This document shows, one piece after another, positions 24,933-34,179 of a DNA stretch of 64,000 nucleotides. Origin of the DNA: DASXVX01 sp036504075. GTDB taxonomy: Bacteria > Bacillota > Sulfobacillia > Symbiobacteriales > Symbiobacteriaceae. The number at the start of each line of letters is the position of its first letter. Within the stretch, counting starts at the first letter, position 1. The DNA is taken from positions 11,773 through 75,772 of the forward strand of contig DASXVX010000065.1 in NCBI GenBank assembly GCA_036504075.1, given 5' to 3'. The notes under the pieces are model-generated. The model was not told the DNA's origin, ran no database searches, and saw nothing but the letters and a program-made list of their open reading frames with translations. The position numbers and the translations under genes were made by a program.

Positions 24933-26189
24933 ATGATGGATCGGCGGTGGTGGGGCGTTGTCTTCAGTAGCGCCCTGCTAATTGCGTTGAGTGGATGCTC
25001 CGGGCAAGCAAAAGGCCCTGCACCTGAGAAGTCTCCGTCGGCCTCCCCGACCTCCTCGCCGATTCCGGCGCAGCAGCCGGACAAGACTAGCGACATCCCG
25101 GCTGACTCTGCAACCGCCTGCCGGCCGCTGAAGACGATGGAGATGAACGGCCTTGTGGCCAAACTGACCGATGCTACTCGAGAAGAAGCCGTCCAATTGG
25201 TTGACGGCGAGGCTCGTGAAATCTTCCAACAAGAAGCAGCAGCAGTGGCCCAAGGCTGGTCGCCGCGTTACATCAACGATTGGCAGAAGGAGATTTGGAA
25301 GGACTTCACTTTCGAGCCCAAGAGTGAGCGGACGGCAGTAATGTCGTTAGTCAGCTATTCCGACACCACCGAATACACCACCCGGTTCGAACTGACCTGT
25401 TCACAGACCTGGCGAATATCCCGGATCGGAGTGGGGAGCCAGTGGTTCACGCCCATTCCCCGTTCCCTCCCTGGCCAGAGCGGTGATCTGACACCGGAAT
25501 TGGCGATGGCGCTGGTCAAAGATGCTGCTCTCACTTACGGCACCTTCCGCATGAGCGTCTCGGCGACGGGAAAAGAACTGGAGCGCGGGCGCCAGTACGA
25601 TGTGGCCGTGGCGGGGGGAGCTAGCCGCCACCCCACGTATTGGAACGAGACGGCGACCTACCTTGAATTGACTCCCCAGTCGACTGACCGAGTAATCGGG
25701 AAGTGGTCGGGTGACCATTTGAAGGACAGCTTTCTGTTTGTCCGAGTCGACGGACTTTGGAAAGTGGCTGACTACACAACGGGTGGTCAGTGGGGGCCGG
25801 CCAGGTTACAGGGGTTCAGCGATCCGCGACCCATCGGTGACGAAAAGTCGCTTCTGGGCATCCGATTGGGGGAAAGGGAACGCGAGGCACCGCTCCCCAA
25901 TAATCAACTCACGGCTTGGATATTCATGAGCAGGGGCGTGTCGGTCTACTACGACGCCGACCGACGCGTCCGGGAGATCGGTCTTGAATCAGGCGCCAGC
26001 CAGCGGGGACTGAAAACCGGCGACACGGTTGAAACCGTCCGTTACCTCTACGGCCAGCCGACAGAGCAAGGCCAGGAGCTCATGGTCTACGCCAACGCCA
26101 CCCAGCGCTTCGAGGTTGAACTGAAGCCGGATGCTGCTGGCGTGGAGCGGGTCTGGTTGATGACCCTCAAGAAGCTCCCCCAGAAGTAG
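24933..26189 (+). CDS. Lipoprotein of unknown function in the type VII operon
   Basis: 418 residues. The signal peptide WWGVVFSSALLIALSGC ends in a lipobox with Cys22, followed by a Ser/Pro/Lys-rich linker (GPAPEKSPSASPTSSPIPAQQ). It is therefore a membrane-anchored surface protein. The mature part is beta-rich with two likely repeats (AVQLVDGEAREIF... and ALVKDAALTYGTF...) and a C-terminal SmpA/OmlA-like pattern (SVYYDADRRVREIGLESG...GDTVETVRYLYGQPTE). ATG 24933 is 6 bases after ggaggg; ATG 24927 overlaps that site. Placed after the hydrolase it might protect the producing cell or help dock the machine. No family assigned. Confidence 0.75.
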   Translation: MMDRRWWGVVFSSALLIALSGCSGQAKGPAPEKSPSASPTSSPIPAQQPDKTSDIPADSATACRPLKTMEMNGLVAKLTDATREEAVQLVDGEAREIFQQEAAAVAQGWSPRYINDWQKEIWKDFTFEPKSERTAVMSLVSYSDTTEYTTRFELTCSQTWRISRIGVGSQWFTPIPRSLPGQSGDLTPELAMALVKDAALTYGTFRMSVSATGKELERGRQYDVAVAGGASRHPTYWNETATYLELTPQSTDRVIGKWSGDHLKDSFLFVRVDGLWKVADYTTGGQWGPARLQGFSDPRPIGDEKSLLGIRLGEREREAPLPNNQLTAWIFMSRGVSVYYDADRRVREIGLESGASQRGLKTGDTVETVRYLYGQPTEQGQELMVYANATQRFEVELKPDAAGVERVWLMTLKKLPQK

Positions 26190-26198
26190 GAGGCCACC

Positions 26199-26441
26199 AT
26201 GCGTCAAGCCATTGTGACTGCGAAACTGGCCGGGGCGGAATTCGGGCTGGACCTGGACGTGCCCGTCGACGTGGAGGTGAGCCGACTCGTCCCGGTGCTC
26301 GCCGGGGCGCTGTCCGGCGCCGAAGGTCAGCCGTACCGGCTGGAAGCCCATCCGCCGGGCCGGGCACTGCAGCCCGACGAGACGCTGGCTGCCGCCGGGG
26401 TCTGGGACGGGGCATGGTTGCTGCTGATACCGGAGTCATGA
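26199..26441 (+). CDS. YukD/EsaB-like ubiquitin-fold protein
   Basis: 80 residues with the compact beta-grasp pattern of YukD, a cytosolic accessory component of Firmicute type VII systems. Visible: IVTAKLAGAEFGLDLDVPVDVEVSRLVPVLAGAL, then YRLEAHPPGRALQPDETLAAAGVWDGAWLLLI, the last part being the characteristic YukD end with the W-DGA-L pattern. An aggaggccacc site precedes the ATG nine bases after the lipoprotein stop. It is the last gene before the operon terminator. No EssB/YukC, EssA or EsaA gene is present nearby. Confidence 0.85.
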   Translation: MRQAIVTAKLAGAEFGLDLDVPVDVEVSRLVPVLAGALSGAEGQPYRLEAHPPGRALQPDETLAAAGVWDGAWLLLIPES

Positions 26442-26448
26442 CGCCAGA

Positions 26449-26487
26449 CAATCCGGGCGGCGATGCCGCTCGGATTGTTTCGATTTT
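26449..26487 (+). terminator. Terminator of the pilus/type VII operon
   Basis: 13-bp stem CAATCCGGGCGGC/GCCGCTCGGATTG with one mismatch and a 3-base loop, then TTTCGATTTT. It lies 7 bases after the last stop. The following 134 bases up to the next gene contain no convincing promoter. Confidence 0.85.
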
Positions 26488-26621
26488 ACTCCGGTTGAAG
26501 GAAAAAAGCTTGGGTGGGTTGAACATGTGGTGCTCGTTATTCCATGCATTGGACCGAGTATTTCCAGCGGGCCGGTCGACAAGATCGGACCCTTCATCCA
26601 CATACCAGGAGGTCGCCACCC

Positions 26622-27962
26622 GTGCTTACAGATAAATGGCAGGAGATGTATCGGGCGAAGCTCATGAGCATCGACGAGGCGCTCAGCAAGGTGAAGAGCC
26701 ACGACCGAATCTGTACGAGCATGATGGCGGCCGAACCGGCGGGACTGTTGAGCCGGTTGCATACCATCGCCGACCGGGTGGAGGACGTCTCGGTCTTTGA
26801 GGCGCTGCTGGTCGGCAAATACGAGTGGCTGGACAACCCCAGGTATGCGCCGGTTTTCAAGCACGAGGCCTGGTTCTACGGCGGCCCGGCCCGCAGCGCA
26901 CATGCCAGCCACCAGGGCGCCACGCTGGTGCCCAACAACCTGCATCGGGCCGGAAAAGACCGTTACCAGGTGGCGCCGCTGAACGTGTTCTTCGCCACCG
27001 TTTCGCCCATGGACAAGCACGGCTACTTCTCGCTTTCGCTCTCCGCCGCCTACGAGCGCTGGGCGCTGGAGTCCGCCAACCTGATTGTCGTCGAGGTGAA
27101 CGAGAACACGCCCCGCAAGTTCGGCGACACCCTGGTGCACATCTCGCAGGTACACGGCGTGGTGGAGCACCACCGGCCGGTATTCGAACTGCCCAACGCC
27201 CAGCCAGGGCCCGAGGAAGAGGCCATTGCCGGGTACGTCGCCGACCTCGTGGAGGATGGGGCGACCCTGCAGCTGGGCATCGGCGGGATTCCCAGCGCCG
27301 TGGCGACCTTCCTCAAGCACAAGAAGGACCTGGGCATCCACACCGAAATGCTGGTCGACGCCATGCTGGAGCTATATGAAGCCGGGGTTGTCACCAACGC
27401 CTGCAAGACGATCAACCGCTACAAGTCTGTGGCGGCGTTCGCTGCCGGGTCCCGCCGGCTGTACGACTGGATGGACAACAACCCGGCGATCGAAATCCGC
27501 GATGCGAACTACACCAACGATCCCTGCGTACTGGCCCAGAACTACAAAATGACTTCTATTAATACGGCCATCTCGATCGACCTGACCGGGCAGGTCTGCT
27601 CGGAATCGCTGGGGCCAGTGCAATACAGCGGGACTGGCGGTCAGCGGGACACCCACGTCGGAGCCTGGATGGCTCCCGGTGGCAAGGGGATTCTCTGTCT
27701 GCGGTCGACGGCGAAAAACGGGACCATCTCGACGATTACGCCGATGCTGACGCCCGGGTCGGTGGTGACCATGACCCGCACCGATGTGGACTATGTCGTC
27801 ACGGAATACGGCGTGGCCCACCTGCGGGGGCTCTCGATCCACGACCGGGCGGCCCAGTTGATTCAGATCGCCCACCCGGATTTCCGGGAGCAACTGGAGG
27901 GGGAGGCGCTGAAGTACGGCTGGCTGCCGAAGCAGCTCGCCCTGGCCCTGGCGACCGATTGA
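26622..27962 (+). CDS. Acetyl-CoA hydrolase/transferase family protein (4-hydroxybutyrate/butyrate CoA-transferase type)
   Basis: 446 residues of the class I CoA-transferase fold. Family motifs include FFATVSPMDKHGYFSLSLS, LQLGIGGIPSAV and the catalytic-Glu region SESLGPVQYSGTGGQRD, then TRTDVDYVVTEYGVAHLRGLSIHDRA. It exchanges CoA between short-chain acyl-CoA and acetate or hydrolyses acetyl-CoA. The GTG at 26622 has an aggaggt site eight bases upstream; an ATG 78 bases earlier lacks one. It stands alone between two terminators. The exact acid cannot be read from sequence. Confidence 0.88.
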   Translation: MLTDKWQEMYRAKLMSIDEALSKVKSHDRICTSMMAAEPAGLLSRLHTIADRVEDVSVFEALLVGKYEWLDNPRYAPVFKHEAWFYGGPARSAHASHQGATLVPNNLHRAGKDRYQVAPLNVFFATVSPMDKHGYFSLSLSAAYERWALESANLIVVEVNENTPRKFGDTLVHISQVHGVVEHHRPVFELPNAQPGPEEEAIAGYVADLVEDGATLQLGIGGIPSAVATFLKHKKDLGIHTEMLVDAMLELYEAGVVTNACKTINRYKSVAAFAAGSRRLYDWMDNNPAIEIRDANYTNDPCVLAQNYKMTSINTAISIDLTGQVCSESLGPVQYSGTGGQRDTHVGAWMAPGGKGILCLRSTAKNGTISTITPMLTPGSVVTMTRTDVDYVVTEYGVAHLRGLSIHDRAAQLIQIAHPDFREQLEGEALKYGWLPKQLALALATD

Positions 27963-27968
27963 ATGATC

Positions 27969-28005
27969 AGCGGCTCCGGGGCTACTGCCCCGGAGCCGCT
28001 ATTAT
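27969..28005 (+). terminator. Terminator after the CoA-transferase
   Basis: Perfect 14-bp stem AGCGGCTCCGGGGC/GCCCCGGAGCCGCT with a TACT loop, followed by ATTAT. Six bases after the stop. Confidence 0.85.
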
Positions 28006-28117
28006 CTGTCCCCGCCGTCCGTCTGAATCAGGGGCGGGTGACCACGGGGAGGAAAACTACGCGCCGGGGTGGAAGATGAGCCAATGTACAGATAGGTCAA
28101 CGTTGGGGGTAATCCTC

Positions 28118-31100
28118 ATGTTCGGCGAGGATCAAGTTCTCCGGGCCAAACTACTGCCCCCCCGGCCCCGTCGGCATACCCTGGTCCGCCGCCGCCTGCA
28201 GGAACGGCTCTCCGAAGCGCTGGAGGTGCCGTTGACCATTCTGCATGCGGGTCCGGGGTATGGAAAAACGACCGCCCTCGCCAGCTTTTTGGCCGGCCAA
28301 ACTTGTGTGACCGCCTGGTACGCCATTTCCGAAGGCGATGGGGACCTGCTGCCCTTTCTGCTGCATTTCATCTACGCTTTGCGGGAGCAGAATCTGCTCA
28401 TCGGCGATAAGGCACTCTCCATTCTCCAGGAGGGGCAGGGGCCGAACCGACCCTGGGACCTGGCGGCGGCCGCACTGATTAACGACCTGGTGGTTTCGAG
28501 CGGGTCGACCGAAACGCTCATCGTGCTGGACGACTTCCACGTCGTGGATGAATCGCCGGCCATTCTGGCGATTGTGGAGCACCTGGTGGAGCATCTGCCG
28601 CCACAGGTGCACCTGTTGCTCGCGACCCGGCGCCGGCCGTCCTTGCCCGGACTCCCCAGGTGGCGGGCCCGCGCGGAGGTGCTGGAACTGGGGCAGGCGG
28701 ACCTGGCCTTCACGCCGGAAGAGGTGCACGCGCTGTTCCGGGACCAGTATGGCTTCGACCTGACCGTTCATCAGGCGGACGGGCTGGCGGGCCGGACGGA
28801 GGGCTGGATTATCGCCTTGCAGTTAATCTGGCAGGGATTGCGGAAAGGTTCCGCGCTGCTGCAGGGCTGGGACGGCCTGCCCAATAGCCTGGAAGGGCTC
28901 TTTACTTATCTGGCGCAAGAGGTGCTGGACCGGCAGAAGCCGTTCGTGCGGCGTTTTCTGCTGGCAACCGCTGCACTGGAGCGGCTGGAGCCGGCGGTCT
29001 GCGACGCGCTTATCGGGGAGCCGGGGAGCGCCTCCGTGCTGGTCGCGCTGGAGGAGAACGGGCTGTTCACCCAGGCCATTGGGAGCGGGGTCTGGCGGTA
29101 TCATCAGCTGTTTCATCAGTTCCTGCGGGAGTCGGCCCGGCGGGACGCAGCGGCCTGGCAGGCGCATCACCTGATTGCGGCGCAGTATTTTGCGGCGGCG
29201 GGAGCGGAGGCGGAGGCGGCCGGGCACTACCTGTCTGCGGGTGAGCCTGACGCCGCCGCTTTACGCCTGCTCCGGGCTGCCGGGCTGCTGGAGACCGGGC
29301 GGGTGGACGTGCTGGGGGGGCTGCTGGAGCGGCTGGGCGACGAGACTTACGGGCGCTACCCCGAGTTGCTGTTGCGGCGCGGGGATGTGGCGCGTTTGAC
29401 CAGCCGGTTCGACGAGGCGCTCCGACACTACGGGCAGGCGGCCGGCGCCTACCGGGCGGCGGGCGACGGGCGGGGACTCTGCCTGGCGCTGATGGGGCAG
29501 GGCCGGGTCTACCTGGACACGATTTCGCCCGGCGACGCCGAGGGGCTCTTTCAAGAGGCGCTGCAACTGGCCGGTGCGCTGGGCGAGGAAGAGCGGGCGC
29601 AGTTGATGGCCCTGGTGGCCGAGAACGCCACCAACAGCGGGCGACCGGTGGATGCGGAACACTTTGCCAGGCTGGCGGCGGGTCGGGCACCGCTGGCGGA
29701 AGACCTGGAAGTTCGGGCGTTGCTGCGGACGGGTCGCCTGGCGGCGGCCATGGGCATTCTGGACCGGCAGGCGCGAGGCGGGGCCGCCGGGGCGGACGGG
29801 GCCAGCCGGAGCCATCGGGAGGTGCCGTTGCTCATCTCGCTGATCGCGTCGTTCACCGGCGATGCCGAGCGGGCGCGGGCGGCAGCCGAGGAGGGCATCC
29901 GGCGAGGCCGGGAGAAGCGGTCGCCGTTCGTGGAAGGCGTCGGGTTCATCCGGCTGGGGCACGCCTTGCAGATGAATCCGCTCACACCGATCAACGATGT
30001 CGCCGAGCAATACCAGCGGGCCATTGCCGTGATGGATGGGCTGAAAGTCGTGCGGGGCAAGTCGGAACCGTTGGCGGGACTCTGTACGCTCTACGGGCAT
30101 GCCGCCGGCGACTGGGCTCTGGCCGAGCAGTACGGGCAGCAGGGGGCCGAAATCGCCGCCGCCGCCCGCGACAACTGGTTTTTCGCGTTCTGCCTGCTCT
30201 CGCTCGGCAGCAGCGCCGTCGCCGTCGGGCGGCCGGAGGCGGACGGCTACCTGCGCCGGTCGGAGGCGGCGTTCGAAAGTGCGGGCGACCCGCACGGGCT
30301 GGCCCTGGCCCGGCTCTGGCAGGCCATGCTGGCCCACCGGCGGGCGGACTGGACAGCTTTCGACGGTGCGATCGGCCAGGCGCTGGCCACCGCCCAGGCG
30401 AATGGGTACGGCTTTCTCTTCACCCGGCGGACGCTGTTCGGTCCGCGGGACCCGCAGGCGCTCATTCCCATCCTCAGCGAGGCGCACCGGCGCCGGGTCA
30501 TGGCGGACTACGCCGCCTGGCTCCTGGCAGAGCGGGGAATTCCCAACCCGGAGAGCCATCCCGGCTTTACGCTGCGGGTCCGGGCGCTGGGGGATTTTCA
30601 GGTCTGGCGGGGCAACCAGGAGATTACCCGGCGGGAGTGGCAGCGGGAGAAGGCCAGGCAGTTGCTGCAACTGCTGGTCACCTGCCGGCGGCGGATGCTC
30701 CAGAAGGAGCAGCTAATCGACCTGCTCTGGCCTGGGGCCGACCCCGACACCGCCGCCCGGGACTTCAAGGTGGCACACAACGCCCTGGTGACGGCCCTGG
30801 AGCCGAACCGGACGGCCCGGTCCGGGTCGTTCTACATTCTGCGCAGCGGCACGGCCTACGGACTCGACCCGGCGGTCGGGTATTGGCTTGACGCCGATGA
30901 GTTCGAGCGGCTGGCCGGCCTCGGGCTGGCCCTGGCGGAGCGAGGGCAGGAGCCGGAGGCGGCGGAGAGCCTGCGCCGGGCCCTGGACCTTTACCAGGGC
31001 GACTTTCTGCAAGACGTGCCTTACGAGGACTGGTGCAGCGAGGAGCGGGAGCGGCTGCAGGTGCTCTACCTGCGGGCGGCGGAGTGGCTGGCCCAGCGGG

Positions 31101-31348
31101 CTGTCCGGGAGGGGGACTACGAGGGCTGCATCCGCACCTGCGATCGGATTCTGGCCCGGGATCCGTGCTGGGAGGAGGCGTTCCGGCTGCTCATGCGGTC
31201 CTACTACCGCCTGGGCAACCGGGCGATGGCCCTGCGCACCTACGACAAGTGCGCTCAGAACCTACAGGCCGAGCTGGGCGTGCGGCCCATGCCGGCCACG
31301 CAGCAGCTGTACGAGCGCATTCGCAAGAGCGCCGAGACGCTGGTGTAA
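28118..31348 (+). CDS. Large STAND-type transcriptional regulator with C-terminal SARP (winged helix plus BTAD) output
   Basis: 1076 residues. The N-terminal NTPase module is MalT-like: LLPPRPRRHTLVRRRLQERL, Walker A GPGYGKTTAL (about 47-56) and Walker B LIVLDDFHVV. A TPR-like helical region spans roughly 380-800. The C-terminus carries an OmpR-type winged helix (LRVRALGDFQVWRGNQEI...LIDLLWPGAD, about 815-890) and a bacterial transcriptional activation domain (FERLAGLGLAL to LGVRP). MalT normally ends in a LuxR helix-turn-helix; here it is replaced by SARP domains. I chose ATG 28118 after gttgggggt. Its ligand and targets are unknown; the alpha/beta hydrolase 62 bases downstream is a candidate target. 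Confidence 0.85.
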   Translation: MFGEDQVLRAKLLPPRPRRHTLVRRRLQERLSEALEVPLTILHAGPGYGKTTALASFLAGQTCVTAWYAISEGDGDLLPFLLHFIYALREQNLLIGDKALSILQEGQGPNRPWDLAAAALINDLVVSSGSTETLIVLDDFHVVDESPAILAIVEHLVEHLPPQVHLLLATRRRPSLPGLPRWRARAEVLELGQADLAFTPEEVHALFRDQYGFDLTVHQADGLAGRTEGWIIALQLIWQGLRKGSALLQGWDGLPNSLEGLFTYLAQEVLDRQKPFVRRFLLATAALERLEPAVCDALIGEPGSASVLVALEENGLFTQAIGSGVWRYHQLFHQFLRESARRDAAAWQAHHLIAAQYFAAAGAEAEAAGHYLSAGEPDAAALRLLRAAGLLETGRVDVLGGLLERLGDETYGRYPELLLRRGDVARLTSRFDEALRHYGQAAGAYRAAGDGRGLCLALMGQGRVYLDTISPGDAEGLFQEALQLAGALGEEERAQLMALVAENATNSGRPVDAEHFARLAAGRAPLAEDLEVRALLRTGRLAAAMGILDRQARGGAAGADGASRSHREVPLLISLIASFTGDAERARAAAEEGIRRGREKRSPFVEGVGFIRLGHALQMNPLTPINDVAEQYQRAIAVMDGLKVVRGKSEPLAGLCTLYGHAAGDWALAEQYGQQGAEIAAAARDNWFFAFCLLSLGSSAVAVGRPEADGYLRRSEAAFESAGDPHGLALARLWQAMLAHRRADWTAFDGAIGQALATAQANGYGFLFTRRTLFGPRDPQALIPILSEAHRRRVMADYAAWLLAERGIPNPESHPGFTLRVRALGDFQVWRGNQEITRREWQREKARQLLQLLVTCRRRMLQKEQLIDLLWPGADPDTAARDFKVAHNALVTALEPNRTARSGSFYILRSGTAYGLDPAVGYWLDADEFERLAGLGLALAERGQEPEAAESLRRALDLYQGDFLQDVPYEDWCSEERERLQVLYLRAAEWLAQRAVREGDYEGCIRTCDRILARDPCWEEAFRLLMRSYYRLGNRAMALRTYDKCAQNLQAELGVRPMPATQQLYERIRKSAETLV

Positions 31349-31410
31349 CTCATTTGTGACTTTCTGCGCCTAGCCTGAAAGTAGATGGGTCATGCGGGGG
31401 GGGAGTCTCT

Positions 31411-32202
31411 ATGCCGACGATTCGGATTGCGAACGGTTTGAAGATCTTCTATCGCGAGTGTGGGAGCGGGAACCGGACGGTGGTCTTCATTCATGGGAAC
31501 GTTGCTTCGTCGCTCTGGTGGGAAAAGGTCATGCAGGTGCTGCCGCCCGGCGTCCATGGCCTGGCGCCGGACCTGCGTGGCTGCGGCGACAGCGACAAGC
31601 CAACGCCCGACTGGACGCTGGCGGAAGTGGCGGCGGACGTCTACCAGTTCATGCAGGCGCTGGGCGCCAGCCGGGCCACGGTGGTGGGCCACTCCTTCGG
31701 CGGTGGCGTGGCGCTGCAACTGGCGGTCGCCCATCCGGAGGCGGTGGAGAAGCTGGTGCTGATCAACTCCGCCCCCGCTGAAGGACTGATCACGTCCCCG
31801 GAGTCGTACGCACAGATTGAGACGCTGAAGAAGAGTCCCGAACTGGTGAAGATGGCACTGGCCGCCCTGATGCCCACCGCCCCGAAGGATGAGTTTTGCA
31901 CCCGGCTGCTGGACGAGAGCGTCGCCAAGTCAACCGGCGCCTGGGTCGCCAACGGGCACGCCCTGGACAGAATGAACCTGGTGAACGAAGCCCGGTCAAT
32001 CAAGGCGCCCACGCTGATCATTTACGGGCAGAAGGACCCGCTGGTCCATCTGGACATGATGGAACGGACCCGGGATACTATTCCCGGCGCCGTGCTGGAG
32101 GTCTGGGAGGGGGTCGGCCACTCCGCTCCGGTGGAGGCGCCCTTGCAGTTTGCCCTCCGGCTGGTGGACTTCCTGGCCATGGCGGTACCCGCTCGCGGGT
32201 AA
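31411..32202 (+). CDS. Alpha/beta hydrolase
   Basis: 263 residues with the canonical fold. FIHGNVASSLWW gives the oxyanion-hole HG motif; VVGHSFGG holds nucleophile Ser95; IIYGQKDPLV supplies the acid and VGHSAPVE the catalytic His. No signal peptide. It could act on esters, lactones or peroxyacids. A gggggggagtctct site precedes the ATG. It is transcribed in the same direction as the large regulator and ends in a clear terminator, so the two may form a regulator-target pair. Confidence 0.85.
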   Translation: MPTIRIANGLKIFYRECGSGNRTVVFIHGNVASSLWWEKVMQVLPPGVHGLAPDLRGCGDSDKPTPDWTLAEVAADVYQFMQALGASRATVVGHSFGGGVALQLAVAHPEAVEKLVLINSAPAEGLITSPESYAQIETLKKSPELVKMALAALMPTAPKDEFCTRLLDESVAKSTGAWVANGHALDRMNLVNEARSIKAPTLIIYGQKDPLVHLDMMERTRDTIPGAVLEVWEGVGHSAPVEAPLQFALRLVDFLAMAVPARG

Positions 32203-32219
32203 GCCCGGTTTCGCTCGTT

Positions 32220-32252
32220 GCCCCGCAGGTTTGGCCTGCGGGGCTTTTGTTT
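32220..32252 (+). terminator. Terminator after the alpha/beta hydrolase
   Basis: GCCCCGCAGG, TTTGG loop, CCTGCGGGGC, then TTTTGTTT; 17 bases after the stop. Confidence 0.9.
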
Positions 32253-32330
32253 CCAGCGATCAGCACATAGGAACTGCTGCTTCAGGCCCCGAACACTGTG
32301 TGGTGGAATTTAGCCGGGGAGTGAAGATAC

Positions 32331-34163
32331 ATGCACCGTGGTTTCGGGGGTGACGGCCTCGGACGGGCGTGGGCGCCCAAGAGCGATGTCCCCCGGGCAA
32401 AACTGAAGGATGTGCCTCTGCGGCGGATCGGCGCCCTGTTCTGGCCGTACCGGACGCTGTTCCTGGTGATCCTGGCGCTGGTGCTGGGCGGGGCGGTGCT
32501 AGACCTCGCACCGCCGCTGGTGATGCGGAGCATCATCGACCGGGCGTTGCCCCGGGCGGACCAGGCGCTGCTGCTGAAGCTGGTGGCGCTTATGGTGGCG
32601 TTGCCGGCGGTGGGCGGCCTGCTGGGCGTGCTGCAAAATCACCTGAACACCCGGGCTGGCCAGTCGGTCATGCGGGATTTGCGGCTCGGCCTCTTCCGGA
32701 ACCTGCAGCAGCAGTCCATGGCGTTCTTCACGCACTCACGGGCCGGGGAGATCATCCAGCGGCTGACCGGTGACGTCTTTGCCGTTCAGGACGTGGTGAC
32801 CCGGACCATCGTCTCGGTGGTGTCGCAGATCGTGACGCTGCTGGCGACCATGGTCATTCTCTTTGCCCTGGACTGGCGGCTGGCCTTGCTCGCTCTGGTG
32901 ATTCTGCCGCTGTTCGTGCTGCCGGTGCGGGCCGTGGGCCGGATGCGACGGAAGCTCCGGGGCGAGACCCAGAAGGCCCAGAGCGAACTCTCGGTCCACC
33001 TGGGCGAGGTGTTCGGCGTTTCGGGCGCCCTGCTGACGAAGATTTTCGGGCGGGAGAACTACCAGGAGAGCCGGTTCACGGCGCTCAACGAGCGGGTCAT
33101 GGACCTGGAAGTCCGGGGCAACCTCGTCGGCCGCTGGTTCATGATGCTGGTGGGGCTTCTGGGGCCGCTGGGGACGGGCCTGATCTACCTATACGGCGGC
33201 TTCGGGGTGCTGCAGGGACGCCTGACGCTGGGCGACGTGGTGGCATTTGCCGCCTACCTGGGCCGGCTCTACGCACCGGTGGCGGGGCTGCTCAACCTGG
33301 GGGTCGACATCTCCGCAGCGCTGGCGGTCTTTGAGCGGATCTTTGAGTATCAGGACCTGGTGCCCGACGTGGTGGACGAGCCGGATGCCGTGGACCTGCC
33401 GGCGGTGCAAGGCCACATTGCCGTGCGGGAGGTCTCGTTCAGCTACCGGCCGGGCACGTACGCCCTGCGGGACGTGTCGTTCGACGTGCCGCCCGGCCAA
33501 ATGGTCGCCCTGGTCGGCCCTAGCGGCGCCGGCAAGTCCACGCTGATCGGCCTGGTGACCCGGCTGTACGACCCCTCCGCCGGGCGGGTGGAGATCGACG
33601 GGCACGACTTGCGGCGAGTCTCCCTGGCGACGCTCCGGTCGCACGTCGCCGTGGTGACCCAGGACCCGTTCCTGTTCCACGCCACCGTGCGGGAGAATCT
33701 CCTGTTTGCCCGGCCAGGAGCCACGCAGACGGACCTGGAGGAGGCCTGCCGGAAGGCGTATATCCACGACCTGATCGTGACGCTGCCGGAGGGCTATGAT
33801 ACGGTGGTAGGCGAACGGGGCTACCGGTTCTCAGGCGGCGAGCGGCAGCGGCTGGCCATTGCCCGGGCGATTCTGAAAGACCCGCGCATCCTGATGCTGG
33901 ACGAGGCGACTTCCCACCTGGACACGCAGTCGGAGGCGTACGTCCAGCAGGCGCTGGAGCACCTGATGCGGGGGCGGACGACGTTGGTCATCGCCCACCG
34001 GCTCTCCACCGTGCTGGCGGCGGACAAGATCGTCGTGCTGGACGGCGGGCGGGTGGCGGAGGAGGGGACGCACGCCGAACTGCTGGAGCAGGACGGGCTT
34101 TATGCCCGGCTCTACCGGACGCAGTTTGACCGGGTGGCCGAGGAGGCTGCGCCCGGGCGGTGA
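32331..34163 (+). CDS. ABC exporter, fused permease and ATP-binding domains (MsbA/LmrA type)
   Basis: 610 residues forming a half-transporter that works as a dimer. Six membrane helices lie within residues 35-320 (LFLVILALVLGGAVLDLAPP, LLGPLGTGLIYLYGGF and others). The nucleotide-binding domain has Walker A VGPSGAGKSTL, Q-loop VVTQDPFLF, signature FSGGERQRLAIARA (first residue Phe instead of Leu), Walker B ILMLDEATSHLD and H-loop VIAHRLST. Exporters of this type move lipids, peptides or drugs. Single gene, with terminators on both sides. Substrate unknown. Confidence 0.9.
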   Translation: MHRGFGGDGLGRAWAPKSDVPRAKLKDVPLRRIGALFWPYRTLFLVILALVLGGAVLDLAPPLVMRSIIDRALPRADQALLLKLVALMVALPAVGGLLGVLQNHLNTRAGQSVMRDLRLGLFRNLQQQSMAFFTHSRAGEIIQRLTGDVFAVQDVVTRTIVSVVSQIVTLLATMVILFALDWRLALLALVILPLFVLPVRAVGRMRRKLRGETQKAQSELSVHLGEVFGVSGALLTKIFGRENYQESRFTALNERVMDLEVRGNLVGRWFMMLVGLLGPLGTGLIYLYGGFGVLQGRLTLGDVVAFAAYLGRLYAPVAGLLNLGVDISAALAVFERIFEYQDLVPDVVDEPDAVDLPAVQGHIAVREVSFSYRPGTYALRDVSFDVPPGQMVALVGPSGAGKSTLIGLVTRLYDPSAGRVEIDGHDLRRVSLATLRSHVAVVTQDPFLFHATVRENLLFARPGATQTDLEEACRKAYIHDLIVTLPEGYDTVVGERGYRFSGGERQRLAIARAILKDPRILMLDEATSHLDTQSEAYVQQALEHLMRGRTTLVIAHRLSTVLAADKIVVLDGGRVAEEGTHAELLEQDGLYARLYRTQFDRVAEEAAPGR

Positions 34164-34179
34164 CGAACGGCATATGAAA

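Noticed and set aside
9957..26487. Prepilin peptidase, secretin, EssB/YukC, EssA or EsaA gene in the operon
   Set aside because: Looked for and not found; every gene in the operon has another assignment or lacks the needed motifs and membrane segments.
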